Shown: positions 54,513 through 64,000 of the stretch, in pieces
How positions within the stretch are numbered: the stretch's first letter is position 1
Layout: each line of letters opens with the position of its first letter
NCBI GenBank assembly: GCA_001949185.1
Contig: BDGG01000003.1
Coordinates: forward strand, 5,019,092-5,083,091
Direction: 5' to 3'
DNA: 64,000 nucleotides
Source: Ramazzottius varieornatus
Lineage: Eukaryota; Tardigrada; Eutardigrada; Parachela; Ramazzottiidae
Made by a program: the position numbers and the translations under genes
The notes under the pieces: model-generated
Database searches by the model: none
What the model saw: only the letters and a program-made list of their open reading frames with translations
Told to the model about the DNA's origin: nothing

Positions 54513-57500
54513 CTAGAAATCAGTGGAACCTTCGACAGGTTCATCCAAAAGCGGCATGGACGCTGCAGTGGCTAAAAGCGTTTGATCTGTCAGACCAGTC
54601 GATGCCCGTCTCACTTCCTCCGCTTCGTCTTCTTCTTGATCTTCTCGATCTTGTCTCTGTATACAAAAAATTACTCCGCGCAAGGCAACAAGAAGCATTA
54701 TGATGGTGGTTTATAACGTACGTGCGATCGACCACTGCGTTTCCGATGTAAGCGAGCCGCTAGAAGCCCACCGGCAACGATGACAATTACGAGAACTCCC
54801 AGGAGCACTGAAGAAACAATTATCCAGGGTGATTGACTTTACAAATGAGACTAAAGAAATGCCGCATCACCTGCCATGAAGATTTCATAGTCGCTGTTAG
54901 CGCTTTGCGAGCCCGCCTCGAGAGGCGGAGGCGGATAAGGAACACGGATAATGTCGGGTCTTTGAGGGACAACTTCCGGCGGATGGGTGGCCGGCTCGAC
55001 GTTACACCAGTCTTCCCTCAATCGACGATTAGATTTAACGTTAGAGGGCGGGTTCTGCTGGAAGAGCAATTTGAGGATGAAGTAATCCTCAAAGGACACC
55101 CGTGATAAACAACCCAGGAAACCTTCTCGGCCATTCATCGAATCTGAGAAACCATAATCTGGCATGAAAGATCCAACCATCACTGTCAATCAGCGAGGTC
55201 TATTCCCACAGGAGTCCTGTGATGACATTGACTTACAGTTTCTTCCCAGGTAGATCGTCCTGATGCTGTTGAGCTGGCTGTCCTGTTTGGTCTCAATGGT
55301 GTACGTTTCGGTCAACACGTCATAATCGTCCACCTTCGAAACCAACCATCATAAAACATTTCCAATGTAGGACGTCGGCAAATGACTTCACCCAACTCGT
55401 TGCTCGAAGCTGCCCACGTTTGTACTATTATTGAAGTATGCGCTATTCAGGAAAACAAACTTGAAACTCGACCAAATTGCTTTATACAGTGGTGCACGCT
55501 CACAGTGTTCTTAGCTGCAACAGGGCGCCACTTCGCACAAACATCTGGTCGAGTTTCGACTGGTGCCTCCAAGCGGCGCACACTTCGCTTGTGACTGGCT
55601 TGGAGTGTGCGCCACTTGGAAAGACGATGAGGGTGAAGTCGTTTGCTGACGTCCCACATAGCTTTTTGGGTTGAGCAAAGAAAAGAAAGCTGTGGTATAC
55701 CTGTATGCTGAGCTTACGACCGCCGTTGGTTCGCCATATCCGTACATCATGGAACTGGCCATCAGTATAATCCTGCGACTCTTCATACAGCTCCTGCCGT
55801 TCAAAGCCGAGATCAAACGCCACCCGAATCGTCCCGGCGTTGGAGATCTCCACCGTCAGGTAGTCTCCGCTGGCCCCCGTCACTTGCATCAGAATGCCGC
55901 GTTTCTCTGTTGTGACGAAGCCCACATGAATCTTCTCAGCCACCGTCGATATCTGATTCTCTTGCAAGTCATACAGCACAGAGTCCTCCGGTCGAAAATG
56001 CGCCCCTATCTCGTCCGAGCAAAGAGGTCCCCGAAAAGCCGTGAACCGACAATCACAATCGTACTGATCATACCTCTCGCGACAGACCCCGCCATTGAAG
56101 CACGGACTGCTGTCACACCTTCCCACGCAGCCACCCACCATGCCATAAGCTCCCAACTGCACAAAGTGTCTCAGATTGAAGGACACCCCGTTGACCATCA
56201 ACGTCCTCAAGCAGCCCACGTACCCACCCGACAAGTCGACGTCCGCTCCCACCATCAACTCGACAAACATCTCGAAGGGACGGTATACATCCCCCATGGT
56301 CTTGAGTTCCCCGCCCAAGGAGCCGTCGACACGGATACGAGCTTCCAGTCGGTTGCGCTCGACCAGGACAGAGTGCCATTGGTTGTCGTTGAGGTAGTTG
56401 CTGCTTTGGGCGTTGACCGTCTTGGGACCGTTACCGGTTTCGTACATGAACTGCACTTCGGTGGGGCTAAGAAGGGATATTCTCACAGCGTCTTGTTGGC
56501 CTTTGGCGTGGAGAAAAGTACCAGATTCGACCGTGGTCTTGAACTGAAAGTAGATGTCGACGTCTTCACCGAGACGGACTTGAGGAAAGACGACGGTGGC
56601 GTCTTGTCGCCAGAACGTTACTATGTTGTCCATTAGATCTATAGGTAGGACGAAAAGAAAACAGTTCCGTACCACCAAGTACTGGAATTAGTTGGACATG
56701 TCGTCTTACGGTTGCCTTCGCAGATTAATGGTCCAAGGTGGTATTTCGACCTTTTGTTGTCAGTACCACTGCCTGTGTCACCGAAGGCCAGCTGGCGGAC
56801 TGGTAAGAAGTCCTTCGGTTCGAACCAGCCTTCGTCCACCAGGTATTCTTGCCGCAGTGGATCGTCATCTGCGTCACAGTTACATCCCCTAAAAAACAGA
56901 ACAGATGGGACGTCGACAAATGAGCTACGCCGGATCGATTACCGAAGTGGCGCACAAAACCAGACAATAACAATGCAAGTTTGCGCCACTTCAGACAGCA
57001 ATTTCGTTCATTTCAGTTGCCCACGTCCCAAACGGACGGTATGGTCGGATGTGTCCGTTATACAGTAGGGTGTCACGACCCCTGAACTTTACCGTGTTCG
57101 GTCGTAACAGCTCTCGGTTAGGCCACAGGCGCAAATGGGGATACCCGGTAGTCCGCCTGCCCAGTTGACCATCTGCCGACTGGCCCTGCTAAGCCAAAAT
57201 CCGTACGGTGGACCACCTGCAAGCATAAGCTTGCAAACATCAGTACGTGTAACGTCGAACAGCAGTACGGATGACCCCGCCGACCTACGAGGGGTGTTTA
57301 GAAGCTTGGCGTTCAAGCAGGAGTATTTCATATGCTGCCGACAAACGTGGGACTGGTTGACCAACGCAGTGATATGGTTCCACGACGCATTGTAGTTGAT
57401 GCGTTGGACGTAAGACCCAGGTAGCTGAAAACCATCCACCGCGGTTTCTTCCATCGTATCATGATGAAGATGGGTTTCTGTCCTTCTGTCGGCTGCAAAA

Positions 57501-60500
57501 AAGTACCAAAAGTATGGACACCTGCGTCCCCCTGCGTGATATAGGGATCACATCTGTAGATGAGACGTCGGCAAATGGATTCGCCCAGATCATCCTCTCA
57601 AGTGGCGCACACGGCGATTGTCACTGCCTAAGAGTGTGCGCCACTTGGGGAAAACAATCTCGAAACTCCAGACAATTACTTTGTGCAGTAGCGCACTCGT
57701 TCGGTGTTATCGGCTGAGAGGGTGCACCACTTGGGGAAACGATCTGGACGAATCCAATGGCCGACATAGGAAATGCACCCTGTATCGCAGAACGTACAGT
57801 GAAAGACACAGTTGACGTAGAAAGGCGGTAAGAAACCGCTGCCGTCCACATCGATGCTGACTAGCGCTTCTCGACTTTGTGGGTGATACCGCCGATAGTC
57901 TTCACACTAGAATGTATGAAACACGTAATGCAGAAAAACTGGACAGAGCAACCGTTTTCGCTATACTTACGCTTAGAGGGTGGGACGAGGCTTTGCAAAC
58001 CGCCCCTCCATATCCTGTGCCAGTGCAGTCGCAGTGGAACTGCTCCCATGTCTGGTGACAGCGACCTCCATGCCGACAGGGATCCGGTGTGCAAGCATCC
58101 CGCATGCGACATTCGTTGAGCACCACGAAGGAGGATCGCTCTCCGGCTAGCCGTTGGAGGTCCCACATGATACCTTCCGTCAGGATATTACGCAGACATC
58201 CACGGAAACCTCCGTCATGATCTCGGTCTTTCTCCATGTTGGCTACCAAACAGAAACTTGTTTGAATAATTGGAAAGCTCGGCCAACGACATCGAGCAGA
58301 TATCTATCCCAAGTGGCGCAGGCTTTCAGCCTAAATGACCAAAGATGTGCGCCACTTCGGAAATTGATCGAGTTCGTTTGCTGGGCTTCTATTTTAAACT
58401 ACGGTCTGAAAACGATAGGGTAACAATATTAGTGAAGTTACCGCCGAATAGGTATTCGTATTTCGGTTTCAGCGCAAGCAATCTCTTGGTCGTGCTTAGC
58501 TTTCCATCGAGAGTCTGGACAATGGTGTTGATTCGTATCAAAAGGGCGTAACAATGCCACATCCCATCACTAACATCCGTCTCTGAGAAACAACTTGGTT
58601 GTGAAAATTATTGAAAGAGAAAAGTTGGTAGCTTGCGAACTTACTGGGAAAGGCATTTACAAGAAGCTCTGGAATATCACGAGCTCGAATGCGCAGCTTC
58701 AATCGTTCTCGATCAATTAGAACCTGCCAATGTAAAACCCGTTGAGCGTCCATGTAAGGCCGGCCATGCGGACATTTTTCTACGTAATTTTCTACCACGG
58801 GGCGTAAAACATTGTCGGATGAAGCATCATGAATGCTCAATGACTGGCCAAAATCAGAGGAAACGCTCGACCTTCACAAAACCGTAATCCACCAAGTCTT
58901 TGACCAGAAGCAGTCCTCGAGAATCATAGGTGCGGAAACAGAAAGATATATTCATCGTGTTTTGCTCCACCAAAGACGGAAGACGGAGGAAGGCATCATT
59001 GCTGGTGAAGGTTAAAACGTCCAGCCGGTAATCCTACAACCAAAAATCAAAATGCCATTGAGCTGTCGAGGTCTAACTGGAAGATGTAGAAGATCTAAAA
59101 CTAGGAAAACCACCTCGTACAGGACAACTGTAGTAAATGTTCCCAACACGATCGAACCTGGTCGGAAGAACCCTCTCCAGGCTCTTCATTTGAAAGATGA
59201 CATTGGTGTTATTTAGCCATAATCTTTCGAAACAGCCTTCAAAGTTTTGTCGCGCCTGAAAATGCACCAAAGCCATCGTCAGTTAACGCCCAAACCAGAA
59301 AACCCAGAATCTTGACCAAATGAAAGCTCGAGAAACCCAAACGCGATGAGGTTATTTCTCAAGCGGCGCACGCTTCCAGTATATTTGGCTACAAACATTG
59401 GGAGAATGACACGTCAAGTTTAATTCTTCTCTCAAGTGGCGCAAATTTATAGCCTTAGCCTTGGGAGTGAGCGCCACTTGGAAAAGGATCTGGCCGAGCT
59501 TGTTTGCCGAGCTTTGGACTTACGATGACGAAGGGTTTCTGCAGGTTATCAATGCCGCCGACATAGTAAGCACTATCCAGGTTCATTTTGTAGTAACCGT
59601 ACTCGAGGATAACCAGCTGCGACACTCCGTCAAGCCGCACTTCAACTCGCCGTTCCTCTCGGACTACACTCAACGAGTGCCACATACCGTCATCCAACGC
59701 ACTGCCGCATCTGACAGTCCGCATCTTATTTTCTCCCAGACCGATTGTCAAAAGTAGTCGCGACTTGGCCATCTGTACCACAAAGATATCACCCTGGAAT
59801 CCGTGGGAATAGAGCATGAGTCCCTCACTCTTGACCGTTTTGAAGCGGAAGTGGGTCCGCTCTGCCACGGCGATGATGGGCATCGGCGTCAGGTCGATCT
59901 TGACATAACTCTGCCCATCAAAACTGACCACATCGGTCGCTGTAAAAAAAGAAGAGAAACGAAGCTCTCCGCAAAACTGCCTCGGACAGCGCTTTTAGAT
60001 TTTCAGCGAACACATTAGTTATCGATATAAGTTACCGTAGTCACAGCCGAATAATTCCACTCGTAGGCCGATCATTCCGTTCCATCGACGAGGTATAATT
60101 CGAACAAACCTTGCCACAATCGGATGGGAAAAGTCGTTTCGTTGAAACGAGATGCTGTCATTGTTCCCTTCGAATATCTGAGAAAGAAAGATCGTAGGAA
60201 AAAGGATAGAAAGCGCTCGGCATCTCCTTGCACAATTGTGCTGTACACTCCAGCTCGAAAAAAATATCCAATATTTATATTATATATATATTCTATATAC
60301 ATATATATATAAAAATAATTTCATCATTGAATATATATATTCAACGATGAAATTATTTTTGCTTGTATTATCTGACGTTCGAGAATAGACGTACCTTGAC
60401 GTAGTTTAGTTCGTCGGTGTAAGAAATCATCTGGTCGAGGGTTTCGCCGTAGTCCAGTGAGTAGTTTTGGGTGTAGTGCTGGGTATTTGGGCGACCGGCG

Positions 60501-60946
60501 GTCATTATGCCCAGGACATGCTTGGCTTCTTGCAGGTCGATCAGCAGGAACTGATTATGGTCCGACTGCAGCGGACTCCATGCCTCCTGACTGATTGCTG
60601 AGATTAATATAAAGCGGTCAGCCACTGCGCAACTCTTTTTTTTCGCATTTGGAGAAAGGTTAACTTACAGTCAAACTTTGCCTGCTGTCCTTCTTTGCCG
60701 GTGCCATAGAAGGAAGTGGCGCTAAACTTTGCAGTATCGGTCAATGGATGATTGCATCCTCGGTCCTCGAAATCACCTCGATGCGTAGCGAAGGTCTCTG
60801 GAAAATACAATCCATCAGAGTGGGGAAATGTCGGCTGTTGAGTCCACTCACCACTGTATCCATCGGTCATCTGCAGGTGTCTGTTCATCTGGGCATTCGT
60901 TCCGGCCGCGGCAACACAAGCCACAAATACAAGCGCCGCAATCATT
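54513..60946 (-). CDS. CNTNAP: Contactin-associated protein / neurexin IV type cell-adhesion receptor (complete)
   Basis: CASPR/Nrx-IV proteins organise septate and axo-glial junctions. The ATG at 60946 starts a signal peptide (MIAALVFVACVAAAGTNA). Exons: 60669-60946, 60395-60597, 60036-60177 (discoidin domain ending LRVELFGCDY); 59524-59939, about 59125-59255 (laminin G 1); about 58885-59033, about 58651-58803, 58442-58582 (laminin G 2); 57971-58242 (EGF CRHGGRC); 57798-57906, 57093-57492, 56710-56888 (fibrinogen-like: REALVSIDVDGSG, PGSYVQRINYNAS, GCNCDADDD); 55701-56638 (laminin G 3, EGF, laminin G 4); 55237-55333; 54871-55143; 54722-54807 (membrane helix LLGVLVIVIVAGGLLAARL); and 54513-54656. 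This is the family's domain order. The short acidic tail ends EGSTDF, without the usual aromatic PDZ ligand. Five introns carry foldbacks. Confidence 0.93.
55371..55658. repeat. AAGTGGCGCAC-type foldback, worn, two to three hairpins
   Basis: Opens with ACGTCGGCAAATGAC and closes with GTTTGCTGACGTCCCA. Arms AGTGGTGCACG, AAGCGGCGCACAC, GTGTGCGCCACTTGG. CNTNAP intron 55334-55700. Confidence 0.85.
56911..57025. repeat. AAGTGGCGCAC-type foldback, one hairpin
   Basis: CGAAGTGGCGCACAA pairs with TTTGCGCCACTTC around AGACAATAACAATG. Outer arms GGGACGTCGACAAATGAG and TTGCCCACGTCCC. CNTNAP intron 56889-57092. Confidence 0.9.
57560..57768. repeat. AAGTGGCGCAC-type foldback, two hairpins
   Basis: CTCAAGTGGCGCACACGG pairs with GTGTGCGCCACTTGGGG; CAGTAGCGCACTC follows with the loop GTTATCGGCTGA. 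CNTNAP intron 57493-57797. Confidence 0.92.
58270..58390. repeat. AAGTGGCGCAC-type foldback, one hairpin with outer arms
   Basis: CCCAAGTGGCGCAGGCTTTC pairs with GATGTGCGCCACTTCGG. Outer arms AAAGCTCGGCCAACGAC and GTTTGCTGGGCTTC. CNTNAP intron 58243-58441. Confidence 0.92.
59325..59513. repeat. AAGTGGCGCAC-type foldback, two hairpins
   Basis: CTCAAGCGGCGCACGCTTCC starts a worn first hairpin. CTCAAGTGGCGCAAA pairs with GAGCGCCACTTGG in the second. It closes with GCTTGTTTGCCGAGC. CNTNAP intron 59256-59523. Confidence 0.9.
60311..60360. repeat. 50-bp near-perfect A/T palindrome
   Basis: Arms starting AAAAATAATTTCATC match over 25 bp with one mismatch and no spacer (ATATA|TATAT at the centre). 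It follows a TA-rich run (60276-60310) in CNTNAP intron 60178-60394. Confidence 0.95.
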
Positions 60947-61517
60947 TCATAGGTTTGATCAACATTCCTTAGGCTACTCTCAACTGCCCAATACTGCACT
61001 GCACTAACAAACTTAAGACATATGAACAAGATTTCCTAAGCTTTTTCTGCGTTCTTTTCTCGTGATGGGCGTACGTACTAAACTTCCTTCTCATGCATTC
61101 TGACTAGCCGGCGAAAACGAATCAGCTCTTCGAATAAATTTATCAATAGTAGAGGAGATTCATCGAAAAACTCCGCCGAAAACTCAAGGACCTGACGACC
61201 GCATGACCGTTGCAACAGGCAGATCTGCATAGGCAAGTCTTATCGTCCTTAGCGAGAAGGAACAACAGGAAGCACTCAAGAACGGTTACTGTCAGTACAG
61301 ACATTTCTCCACTCGAGCAGCCATTTATGACAAATAGGAAACCAACGACCACATAGTCATCACATTAGCAAACCGACTGGAATGAGAGTGGACTGTGGGG
61401 ACGGAAGTCAGTGAGACCAGAAAGAAAGGACGGAAACAAATACGTATAAAATAAAACATTCAAACCAAAAATCTATTCTGAGGAAAGAGAAGGAAAAACA
61501 AGGTTTAACTTACAAGT
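60947..61517. promoter_or_regulatory. CNTNAP upstream / separase downstream flank
   Basis: Both neighbours are on the minus strand, so this 571-bp stretch holds the CNTNAP promoter and the separase 3' end. No specific box is recognised. Confidence 0.4.
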
Positions 61518-64000
61518 CTAGTAAGAAATGGGGAGGCCGATGAGTACAGGAGCCGCACCCACCAGATAGGTGGAGATACCCACGGCGTCACGGCTGACAG
61601 CAATGAGCTCCAGCAAGCATTTGCGGATGGCGGCGTCTCCGCCAGCGCCCCGACGCTTCTTTTCCACCTCATCCTCGAACAGCTTGTCCAAGATGGACAT
61701 CATGTATTTGTCTATGCAACCACTTGTCACGCTCCATAGACACCCAATCACGCACGGACTGAAAACAAACATCAAAAGTACGTCAACATGCCATTTGGGA
61801 AGTCGGCTTATGAATTCACCCAGATCGTTGTCCCGAGTGGCGCATGCTACCAACCAGTAACACTGGAACCGTGCGCCACTTGAGAAAGTAACCTTGCCGA
61901 CCTTCGACATCGTTTACCAGCTGGCGCACGCGCTCGGCCAACAATACTGGGAGTGTGCGCCACTTGAGAAAGTAATCTTGTAAAGTTTCAAGATCGTTTT
62001 CCAAGCGGCGCGCGCCCTCAGCTAGTAACAATGAAAATGCGCGCCACTTGAAACAACGACCTTGGTGAATTCATTTGTCGAGGTTCCATTGGAAAACCTG
62101 CACGAAATTTTCCAAATAAGAAGTATAAACGTATGATTAATTAATCGAGATATTCGCTGATTGATACGTCGAAGTCTTCAGGCAAGTTAAGCACGAACCT
62201 GCCCATAATCAGACACTGTTGGACGAAGCCGGAAGCGTCCATGGCGGGAGTATGGTCAAGTTTCACACTGCTACACCCCGAAAGGATCATATTGGCGCTG
62301 GAGAAGCGCGAGTCGAAGATGGACATGTTAAAGAACTGCTGACCACAGCCATGTCCACAATAACTGAAAAATAAACCGGGCTTTTGCGTTTAGAGATCAA
62401 GTAAAAACTTCCGACGTGAACTTACTAAACGAGCTCGTGCTCTTCAAAAGCGGTCTTGATGTCCTTGGCAGAGGGTGCTTTGCCCACTACACCATTCCAC
62501 GTCTTGTTCTTCCTACAAACACAAAAGTTTTCAGTGGTCAATATGGTGGCGTGAAATTGGGCATAAGGCTGCTGGTGGATACTCACGCTTTGCGTTGGCG
62601 GAACTCGACGAAGGACTTTTCGGTATTTGCCAGGTCCATTCCGGGGTTGACGATGTAGAAGACCTTGTCTCGCCGGAGAAGCTCCTCCTTGTATTCTGCC
62701 AGCAGAATATTGGCGAACTGAATGGACGGAAGGCGAGAAACCGGCTGGCTCCGAAGAGTCGTGATGCTTTCCCACGGAAGACCATATGTATCCTGAAAAA
62801 GCCAAAACCCAATGTGTGACTTGGATCCGAAAGAGAAAGTTCGGCAGATGAGCTCGACAGGATCATGTTCCCAAGTGGCGCAGGTTGTCGGTGTTACGAG
62901 TTGGGTTGCGTGCGCCACTTGGGAATACGATCTTGTCAGGTTTCTGTGTCGACCTGCCAAATGGGAAAACTAGTTACGTATTTAAGGGAACCTGCAATAA
63001 ATTTATCGAGTTCGGAGCTAAGACGCTTACATTGTCCAGAACGAGAATCAGTGGATTTCGTGCACAAGTTACATCGTTGATGTCCACGAGTGGGTTTCTA
63101 TTGAGGTATGCAGCGACCTTCACCACCACTGCAGATCTTTCCGGTCGATTGAGCAGTTTCGAAGCCAGGCTCAACAGCTGTTGTGGTTTCATCACCAACC
63201 CGGACATCACCAAAATCTGAAAGAAACACCCAGTTTGAAGTTCAAACACAGAGTTTCATACGGAAGGCCGGTAAACGAAACGTTGAAGGTTCTCGTCTCC
63301 AGTGGCGCACGCTTCCCTACATTAACAGTGAAAGTGTGCGCCACTAACTGAGAAGAACATCTTTTACAGAGCGCACGCTCTCCTTTTCATTTACTGAAAT
63401 ACAGCGCCACTTAATGGTGAAATGATGCGCAACTCACTCGCAGGATGTTTTCTCCGACAGAAAGGGAGAATTCAGCAACGACCTTCTTCAGACTTCTCAC
63501 CCGATCTCTTAGTGTCTTTTGGTGTGCAGCGTCGACGGGCGAAGTCAGAAGCAGGCCTTTGGCGCAGCCCAGAAGTCCGTCCATGGCGTGCGTCATATCG
63601 CACAGTTCGACGTTGAGATTGGTGCGTACCTGCCAGTAGTCCCTTGCATCTTTGTACGATGTCTGGTTCTTCAGTCCACGGTCCAGGATATCACTCAAGC
63701 TATGGAGAACCATACTCTACAAGAGGAACGACGTGCATTTCACCATCAGAAAACGAAGCATGAACTTCTTACGTGGTAATGGTCGGGAACCGGAAGGTAA
63801 ATAGTGATGGGCTCCACGCCAGCTTCCCACCGAGTCACAACGATGTGCAAGATTCGTGAATCTTTGGGTGCATGGATGGGAAACGTGTGGTTTGTAGCGC
63901 AGTTGATTGTACAAACCACCCAGTTCACCGGGAGATTCTCAGTGACAAGTTCTCTCGGGACGTCGAAGGATAGGTGTGCAACTCTCTTCTCCAGAGCTTT
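61518..64000 (-). CDS. ESPL1: Separase, C-terminal catalytic half (5' part outside window)
   Basis: Separase is the caspase-like protease that cleaves cohesin to release sister chromatids at anaphase. Exons: 63773 to beyond 64000, 63438-63716, 63031-63216, 62587-62792, 62426-62512, 62199-62363 and 61518-61758, all in phase. Signature features in order: NPLILVLDN then DTYGLPWESITTLRSQPVSR, the conserved start of the protease. Next are KVFYIVNPGMDLANTEKSF; HELV|YYCGHGCGQQFFN with the catalytic His; and SANMILSGCSSVKLDH with the catalytic Cys. The end reads SPCVIGCLWSVTSGCIDKYM, then TYLVGAAPVLIGLPISY and TAG. The upstream helical region begins at the right edge (KALEKRVAHLSFDVPREL). Nothing essential is missing in the visible half. 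Three introns carry foldbacks. Confidence 0.95.
61797..62085. repeat. AAGTGGCGCAC-type foldback, three hairpins in series
   Basis: CCGAGTGGCGCATGC / CCGTGCGCCACTTGAG; CAGCTGGCGCACGCGCTC / GTGTGCGCCACTTGAG; CCAAGCGGCGCGCGCC / TGCGCGCCACTTG. GAGAAAGTAA joins the first two units to their successors. Separase intron 61759-62198. Confidence 0.93.
62838..62960. repeat. AAGTGGCGCAC-type foldback, one hairpin with outer arms
   Basis: CCCAAGTGGCGCAGG pairs with GCGTGCGCCACTTGGG. Outer arms GAGCTCGACAGGATCATG and TACGATCTTGTCAGG. Separase intron 62793-63030. Confidence 0.92.
63260..63420. repeat. AAGTGGCGCAC-type foldback, two hairpins
   Basis: CCAGTGGCGCACGCTTCC pairs with AAGTGTGCGCCACT. GAGCGCACGCTCTC and ACAGCGCCACTTAA form a worn second hairpin ending 18 bp from the donor of the exon ending at 63438. 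Separase intron 63217-63437. Confidence 0.88.

Noticed and set aside
55671-56636. 321-codon plus-strand frame
   Set aside because: It lies antisense to the large CNTNAP exon and has no domain of its own.

Overview
The window comes from an intron-rich animal nuclear genome. Typical introns of 50-500 bp, GT-AG splicing and orthologues of LSM14/Trailer hitch, FANCM, UBE2H, a CASPR/neurexin-IV protein (CNTNAP) and separase point to a bilaterian, most likely an invertebrate. The species cannot be named from the sequence. There are two assembly gaps (8872-9267 and 35306-35355).

Layout. 1-4.1 kb: 3' end of an LSM14-like P-body gene (+), an unrecognised exon (-), and a C2-domain gene (+). 4.1-9.8 kb: a hAT-type miniature element, a spliced pogo-type transposase gene, the last exon of a zona-pellucida-domain membrane protein, and a DXD glycosyltransferase (-) whose start codon borders a 138-bp minisatellite. 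10.6-25.5 kb: a mobile-element graveyard with a decayed LINE carrying a restriction-like endonuclease, three TA-flanked miniature elements, a tyrosine recombinase, a deleted LTR retroelement and an unknown three-exon gene broken by a hAT insertion. 26.2-32 kb: a secreted carboxylesterase-like protein without its catalytic serine, and a Rab-binding/FYVE-like/C2 exocytosis effector. 32-47 kb: FANCM (-) head to head with a chromodomain/AT-hook gene (+). 47-64 kb: a gene-poor stretch, then UBE2H, CNTNAP and the catalytic half of separase, all on the minus strand.

The most striking feature is a foldback family whose arms carry AAGTGGCGCAC, usually with an ATTGGCTG loop. I count 28 loci, almost all in introns. 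It is present in nearly every multi-exon host gene here and absent from the mobile-element block between 7.0 and 26.5 kb.

The genes do not form one pathway. FANCM (fork repair), separase (sister-chromatid release), UBE2H (ubiquitin conjugation) and the chromodomain protein act in genome maintenance or chromatin. CNTNAP, the esterase-like protein and the Rab effector suggest cell-surface and secretory roles. All boundaries come from reading splice signals and frame continuity by eye.
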